From: a virus
Strand: one strand, 5' to 3'
Length of the DNA stretch: 25,730 nt
Virus record (IMG/VR): IMGVR_UViG_3300028610_001021
Location: 1-25,730 of that record
A program made the translations under genes and the position numbers. The notes below the pieces were generated by a model that had not been told where the DNA came from, ran no database searches, and was given only the letters and a program-made list of their open reading frames with translations. Shown piece by piece: positions 22,474 through 25,730 of the stretch (position 1 is its first letter; the number at the start of each line of letters is the position of its first letter).

Positions 22474-22734
22474 AAAAACGCTTACCTTATTTGGTTTTCT
22501 TAGAACTAATGGCTCGCTCATATTAGCTGGTTTTCTCCTGATACTTGGCTCGCTTGTATATTTTGGTTTCCTCGCATTCCCTGACTCGCTCATTCAGCAT
22601 GGTTTTCTCTGATAACGTGGCTCGCTCCCCGGATGTGGTTTTCTCTCAATCAATGGCTCGCTCCGATCAAATGGTTTTCTCTCTTTGGTTGGCTCGCTCA
22701 GGGCGCATGGTTTTCTCAAGATCGCTGGCTCTTT
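22474..22734 (-). repeat. TIGR-like interspaced guide array 2 (7 units)
   Basis: TGGTTTTCTC (+ strand) starts at 22492, 22528, 22564 (TGGTTTCCTC), 22600, 22636, 22672 and 22708, and TGGCTCGCT at 22510, 22546, 22582 (TGACTCGCT), 22618, 22654, 22690 and degenerate TGGCTCTTT at 22726. All are on one exact 36-base period with half-repeats 18 bases apart. A degenerate half-repeat AAAAACGCT at 22474 closes the other end. Spacers of 8 bases: AGAACTAA, CTGATACT, GCATTCCC, TGATAACG, TCAATCAA, TCTTTGGT, AAGATCGC. Spacers of 9 bases: TACCTTATT, CATATTAGC, TGTATATTT, CATTCAGCA, CCCCGGATG, CCGATCAAA, CAGGGCGCA. None is shared with array 1. The array lies between the binding-protein stop and the tasH leader. 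Confidence 0.9.
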
Positions 22735-22739
22735 ATTTC

Positions 22740-24071
22740 TTACTCTGAAAGAATCTTATTAGCTCGCCTATCAAACTCTGCTGCCGCTTCTGCCGGGGTG
22801 ATTTCATTGATCAGCATTCCCTGAAGAATCGCCAACCAAATTTGGCGCAGTTCGTTATATACTGGAAAACCAATCCCCATATCATATATTCCCCGATCTT
22901 TGATAATCTGCGACATTTGTCGCATAGCATTACCGATTAATCCTGATCTTGTCGGCATTCCAGCGGTTTTTAATGGACTAAATTTCGAATATATTCTTTG
23001 TAGTGTCGTCTGTACTTCGGCTCCGGTTATATACTGCAAAAATACTAAAGCTCTTTTGATTTGTGCAGGATCACCGTTATCGATAACCATAGCCAGATCA
23101 GGCCCAAAGCATGGAGCAACACCGTCAACTCCCTCAACATGCGGATATTCCATCAACACAACTTCAAACTCTGCTTCTACTACTCCGTCTTTTACAGCAT
23201 ATATACCAGCTTCTACTCCGCCAGGAACATTGCCTCTTATTCCTAATTTACCCGAATTAAATAGCATAGCCATATCGCCGTCGTACAGCCCTGATGCTCC
23301 ATAGGGCACGTAGCCGTTTTCGTGCAGGTAATGAATATATTCCATTCCCTTAATTCCTTCAGGAGTATTTAAAGTTGCTCTGCCATTTTCATAAAGATTA
23401 GCTCCGAATCCACCGAGCATATTCAATACCCAATAATCACCACCGCATTCTTTGGCGATAATATAGTAACCGTAATATTCATCGCCCAAAGCAGTAATGG
23501 CCTTTACTGCTCGGTCAAATTCCGCTACCGTCCATGACCTATCAAGATCATCATCGGCCGGTAATACATCCGCAACTCCTGCTTGTTCAAATAAAGTTCT
23601 ATTAGCTAGTAAACAGACAGCCCAACCCAACATCGGCAAAGCGTATAATTTACCATCTCTTTCAAATTGTGAAAGAGCCGATTGTTTAAACTGATTGATA
23701 AACTCTTCCGGTAATGCTTCATAGAGATTAATCCCAAAATCAGCATTAGCGAATTTATTGACCCGCCCAGCATAACTCCAGATAACATCGGAAGGTTCAC
23801 CGCTTGCCAAATCCATATCCAGACTTGTAGCGGTATTATCAATTGCATCTGAATAGGTTCGTAGCTCTACCTGTATTCCTGTTCTTGCTTCGAACTCAGG
23901 GAGAATATTGTCCTTCCATAAATAGCCCTCAAACCCGCCATCGGGGTATTGGTCTTCTGCAACATCCGATACAATCGCAAATATTAGCGGCTTTTCAACC
24001 TCTTGTTGGCCTTCGGCAAATGCCATAAATGCCAACATAAAAACCATTAAAAACAAAATAATTCTTTTCAT
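22740..24071 (-). CDS. Sugar ABC transporter substrate-binding protein
   Basis: A 443-residue family-1 extracellular binding protein. The signal peptide MKRIILFLMVFMLAFMAFAE ends in AFA before EGQQE, a signal-peptidase I type without a lipobox Cys, as often seen in Spirochaetes. ILPEFEARTGIQVELRTYSD, then SGEPSDVIWSYAGRV, RDGKLYALPMLGWAV, GYYIIAKECGGDYWVLNMLG and MAMLFNSGKLGIRG follow the family order; the C-terminus EITPAEAAAEFDRRANKILS is the usual closing helix. It should capture a sugar in the periplasm for the two permeases downstream. AGAGGT lies about 7 bases before the ATG. Array 2 begins 6 bases past the stop. Confidence 0.88.
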   Translation of the reverse strand: MKRIILFLMVFMLAFMAFAEGQQEVEKPLIFAIVSDVAEDQYPDGGFEGYLWKDNILPEFEARTGIQVELRTYSDAIDNTATSLDMDLASGEPSDVIWSYAGRVNKFANADFGINLYEALPEEFINQFKQSALSQFERDGKLYALPMLGWAVCLLANRTLFEQAGVADVLPADDDLDRSWTVAEFDRAVKAITALGDEYYGYYIIAKECGGDYWVLNMLGGFGANLYENGRATLNTPEGIKGMEYIHYLHENGYVPYGASGLYDGDMAMLFNSGKLGIRGNVPGGVEAGIYAVKDGVVEAEFEVVLMEYPHVEGVDGVAPCFGPDLAMVIDNGDPAQIKRALVFLQYITGAEVQTTLQRIYSKFSPLKTAGMPTRSGLIGNAMRQMSQIIKDRGIYDMGIGFPVYNELRQIWLAILQGMLINEITPAEAAAEFDRRANKILSE

Positions 24072-24100
24072 TCTTTTTACCTCTTCTATACTTATTTATT

Positions 24101-24113
24101 CCGCCAACGGCGG
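24101..24113 (-). terminator. Short GC-rich hairpin upstream of the binding-protein gene
   Basis: CCGCC and GGCGG pair around a 3-base loop (24101-24113). It lies between the lipoprotein gene stop and the binding-protein start. It has no clear U tract on the minus strand, so it may be a weak terminator or an mRNA structure near the ribosome binding site. Confidence 0.3.
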
Positions 24114-24128
24114 GGTTATTCTTACTAA

Positions 24129-24713
24129 CTATTTATTAATCTCAATAGTAAATGCAGATGGTTTGTCATCAGCTCTTATCCAACTACCATCGCCATTCAT
24201 TTCAACTGCAAAAGGGAATGTCGTAACTTTATGCTCAGTATAAATTGGTGTTATTGAACCATCTGATTGAACAAATAAAACCCATGTACCATCTGTATTT
24301 TTTGAACTAAATAAACCGTTTGGTTCAGCTTGTTCTGTAACAGCGAATCCTCCTTGATAATATTTAGCAGCTATCTTTAGAGGATTGGTTAAACTTGTAT
24401 CAGCAGGAATACCATACCCAATCGATACACCATGAAAAAACGTTTTACCAGTAATACTCTCAATCACTGTATAAGTAGTATAAGTTCTTGTTGTTACTAC
24501 ATCATAAATCTGGATAAGAATATCACGGGGAATGCTATAATCATAAAATGGCACAGGATGTATTTTTAAATAATGCTTTTGTTGTATTTCCACAATTGCT
24601 TTATCTTGACTATCTGAAGATGCTTCCCCTGATTGACAAGTTGACAGAACAACCATACCGCTTATACTCAATATAATTATAATAAGAACTACTGATATTT
24701 TAATAATTTTCAT
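24129..24713 (-). CDS. Phage lipoprotein of unknown function
   Basis: A 194-residue protein. MKIIKISVVLIIIILSISGM leads to VVLSTCQSG, a lipobox-like L-S-T-C at residue 26, so it is probably a lipoprotein. The body has KHYLKIHPVPFYDYSIPRDI, VTTRTYTTYTV, ISIGYGIPAD-like VSIGYGIPADTSLTNPLK, VTEQAEPNGLFSSKNTDGTW and IYTEHKVTTFPFAVEMNGDG. To my recollection the blocks P-V-P-x-F/Y-x-Y-S, SIGYGIPxDTSLTNP and EQAEPNGL recur in many phage proteins without a known role. AAGGAG precedes the ATG at good spacing. A surface role, such as altering the host envelope, is only a guess. Confidence 0.65.
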   Translation of the reverse strand: MKIIKISVVLIIIILSISGMVVLSTCQSGEASSDSQDKAIVEIQQKHYLKIHPVPFYDYSIPRDILIQIYDVVTTRTYTTYTVIESITGKTFFHGVSIGYGIPADTSLTNPLKIAAKYYQGGFAVTEQAEPNGLFSSKNTDGTWVLFVQSDGSITPIYTEHKVTTFPFAVEMNGDGSWIRADDKPSAFTIEINK

Positions 24714-24715
24714 AT

Positions 24716-25027
24716 TTATCTCCTTGCGATCAAAGTTAATATTTCTATTGGAACCTGACTTTTATCAAGTCTTGAAACCTCAACTTTCATACGATTTAAC
24801 AAAACTTTTTTGTGTGCTTCCTCTGCTGTTTGGTATTCCTCATATAATTGCCATAATAATGATATTTTAGATTCAGAATATTGCAAACTTGATTTAATAG
24901 CCTGTCTTTTCAAACCAAGTTTATATTTTAAAAGACCTAAATTGCCAAACTCCAATAGAGTAGCTATGACAAAGAAAATTAATATTATTAATATGCCAAC
25001 ACCTATCCATTTCCAATATTGTTTCAT
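24716..25027 (-). CDS. Single-span membrane protein with coiled coil
   Basis: A 103-residue protein: MKQYWKWIGVGILIILIFFV starts a single N-terminal membrane segment (about residues 8-27). The rest (KLGLKRQAIKSSLQYSESKI, YQTAEEAHKKVLLNRMKVEV) is a charged helix likely to lie outside the cytoplasm or form a coiled coil. An AAGGGGG site precedes the ATG. It sits directly before the lipoprotein gene, often a co-occurring pair in phages. The function is unknown. Confidence 0.6.
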   Translation of the reverse strand: MKQYWKWIGVGILIILIFFVIATLLEFGNLGLLKYKLGLKRQAIKSSLQYSESKISLLWQLYEEYQTAEEAHKKVLLNRMKVEVSRLDKSQVPIEILTLIARR

Positions 25028-25229
25028 TTTTTCCCCCTTCTTCTTTAAATCAATTATAAACCCTATTTACAATATTCCTGGCAAAGTCTAATCCTACCGG
25101 CGTTTTTAGCTCTGCCAGGAATATCCATACCATCACTTTAAATAATCCTGGTGAAACTTTTCTTGCAGAGGGGAGGGGACGTCAAATTCTCGCCATACAA
25201 AAAATTAGCAGCCCCACCAGGAATTTTAT
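25028..25229 (-). promoter_or_regulatory. Non-coding region with four CCAGGA/TCCTGG sites and possible promoter
   Basis: One of the longest gaps in the window. Two inverted repeats occur: 12 bases at 25072-25083 with 25113-25124 (ATATTCCTGGCA and TGCCAGGAATAT), and 8 bases at 25146-25153 with 25215-25222 (TCCTGGTG and CACCAGGA). All four arms share TCCTGG or CCAGGA, so they could be paired operator half-sites or the stems of a structured RNA leader. TATAAT (minus strand, 25053-25058) is a possible -10 box; a good -35 is not visible, and the inner repeat arm lies where one would be expected. The region may also end the outer-membrane gene. Confidence 0.5.
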
Positions 25230-25730
25230 TTAGTATGTTATTTTTGCCTTTACGTACACGCCGCCATTCTCCGGTTCATCTGGTGCTTCCTCAAATATTT
25301 CCGCCCCTACGTCTGTCAATAGGTAACCAACTGTAATTTTAGCGGGGCCTAGATTATAAAATGCAGAGAACTCCGCACCCTGGAAATCCTCTTGTTCGGG
25401 ATCAAGCAATACGCAAGTTGTTATATTAAAGCCGAAATTTTCATAAGCGAAATCTACCCAACTTTTATTTTTTCTTAGCTCTAACTCTTTCTCGCCGTAT
25501 ATTTTTGATCCGAATACAAAACCCGATATGGAATATGTAGCGGCAATATCATATTCCCAGAATTTCTCTTCGGCTTCCATGTCGATATTATATTCACCGT
25601 TTGCATCGAATCGCAAAGGCCCGACTTCCAGAAATATGCCCTGGTTAAACCATATCTTTTGATAGTCCTCTCCCTGCATTCCTGATGTTGAAGTACTTCC
25701 TCCGACATCAACCGCCATCATGCTGACTGT
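25230..25730 (-). CDS. Outer-membrane beta-barrel-like protein (5' end outside the window)
   Basis: At least 166 residues, open to the right edge. Alternating strands are visible (YDIAATYSISGFVFGSKIYG, AEFSAFYNLGPAKITVGYLL), with many Tyr, Phe and Gly, and the last residues GGVYVKAKITY alternate hydrophobic and polar positions and end in an aromatic, the C-terminal signal read by the outer-membrane assembly machinery. It is probably a porin or small barrel. An outer-membrane protein beside phage genes points to a diderm host. It could be a moron gene or host flank. Confidence 0.65.
   Translation of the reverse strand, partial: TVSMMAVDVGGSTSTSGMQGEDYQKIWFNQGIFLEVGPLRFDANGEYNIDMEAEEKFWEYDIAATYSISGFVFGSKIYGEKELELRKNKSWVDFAYENFGFNITTCVLLDPEQEDFQGAEFSAFYNLGPAKITVGYLLTDVGAEIFEEAPDEPENGGVYVKAKITY

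Noticed and set aside
21301-22734. CRISPR array
   Set aside because: Spacers are only 8-9 bases and two different half-repeats alternate; there is no cas gene. The layout matches TIGR arrays, not CRISPR.
22545-22748. A + strand ORF across array 2 encoding a MVFSxxxARS repeat
   Set aside because: The 18-base spacing of half-repeats is a multiple of three, so any stop-free frame looks like a repetitive protein. The variable spacers change the residues freely, and the neighbouring genes are all on the minus strand. A non-coding guide array explains it better.
23606-23848. 80-residue ORF inside the binding-protein gene
   Set aside because: It is in another frame of a clearly coding gene and shows no family pattern.
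25481-25711. 76-residue minus-strand ORF inside the outer-membrane gene
   Set aside because: It overlaps the barrel frame completely and has no strand or domain pattern of its own.
1-25730. tRNA or rRNA genes, integrase or lysis cassette
   Set aside because: I saw no cloverleaf-like or rRNA sequence and no recognisable integrase, repressor, holin or endolysin gene in the window; a proper search program could still find a divergent one.

Overview
The window is a densely packed, AT-rich stretch of a tailed-phage (or prophage) genome. Every gene I can support is on the minus strand, so transcription runs from high to low coordinates. Start and stop codons overlap almost everywhere (ATGA and TAATG junctions), and there are few gaps. 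The structural genes are those of a siphovirus-like, HK97-fold phage. The likely host is a diderm bacterium. The sugar-binding protein has a cleavable signal peptide followed by EGQQE, a pattern common in Spirochaetes, and a beta-barrel outer-membrane protein lies at the right edge. A spirochaete host is an inference.

Layout in transcription order (right to left). (a) 25730-24129: a partial beta-barrel outer-membrane protein, a 200-base non-coding region with paired inverted repeats and a possible promoter, a single-span membrane protein and a lipoprotein. (b) 24071-19072: a sugar ABC importer (binding protein, MalF-type and MalG-type permeases, no ATPase). It is interrupted by a cassette made of repeat array 2, a gene for an HNH nuclease fused to a Nop/IS110-C-terminal-like domain, and repeat array 1, and also by a small zinc-ribbon gene flanked by a direct repeat. 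(c) 19055-15908: small membrane proteins, two tandem SpsF-like nucleotidyltransferases, a glycoside-hydrolase-like protein and a small unknown. (d) 15908-11898: a PD-(D/E)XK-type nuclease, a ParB-DNA methyltransferase fusion, and the small and large terminase subunits. (e) 11901-7853: many small unknown proteins, including four tandem paralogues and a lone RelB-antitoxin-like ORF. (f) 7881-1: portal, minor head protein (split by a frameshift), protease/scaffold, decoration protein, major capsid protein, head-tail joining proteins, tail completion protein and the first codons of a tail protein.

The standout is 21301-22734. Two arrays of alternating half-repeats (TGGTTTTCTC and TGGCTCGCT on the + strand) have an exact 36-base period and unique 8- and 9-base spacers. 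They flank the HNH-Nop gene on both sides. This matches the architecture of TIGR-Tas systems (tandem interspaced guide RNAs with Tas proteins; the HNH form is TasH), a recently described RNA-guided DNA-targeting family found in phages and some bacteria. The local details look new: the array is split around the nuclease gene, it fills the gaps between cistrons of a phage-borne sugar importer operon, and the half-repeats preserved at the array ends suggest where the 36-base guide units are cut.
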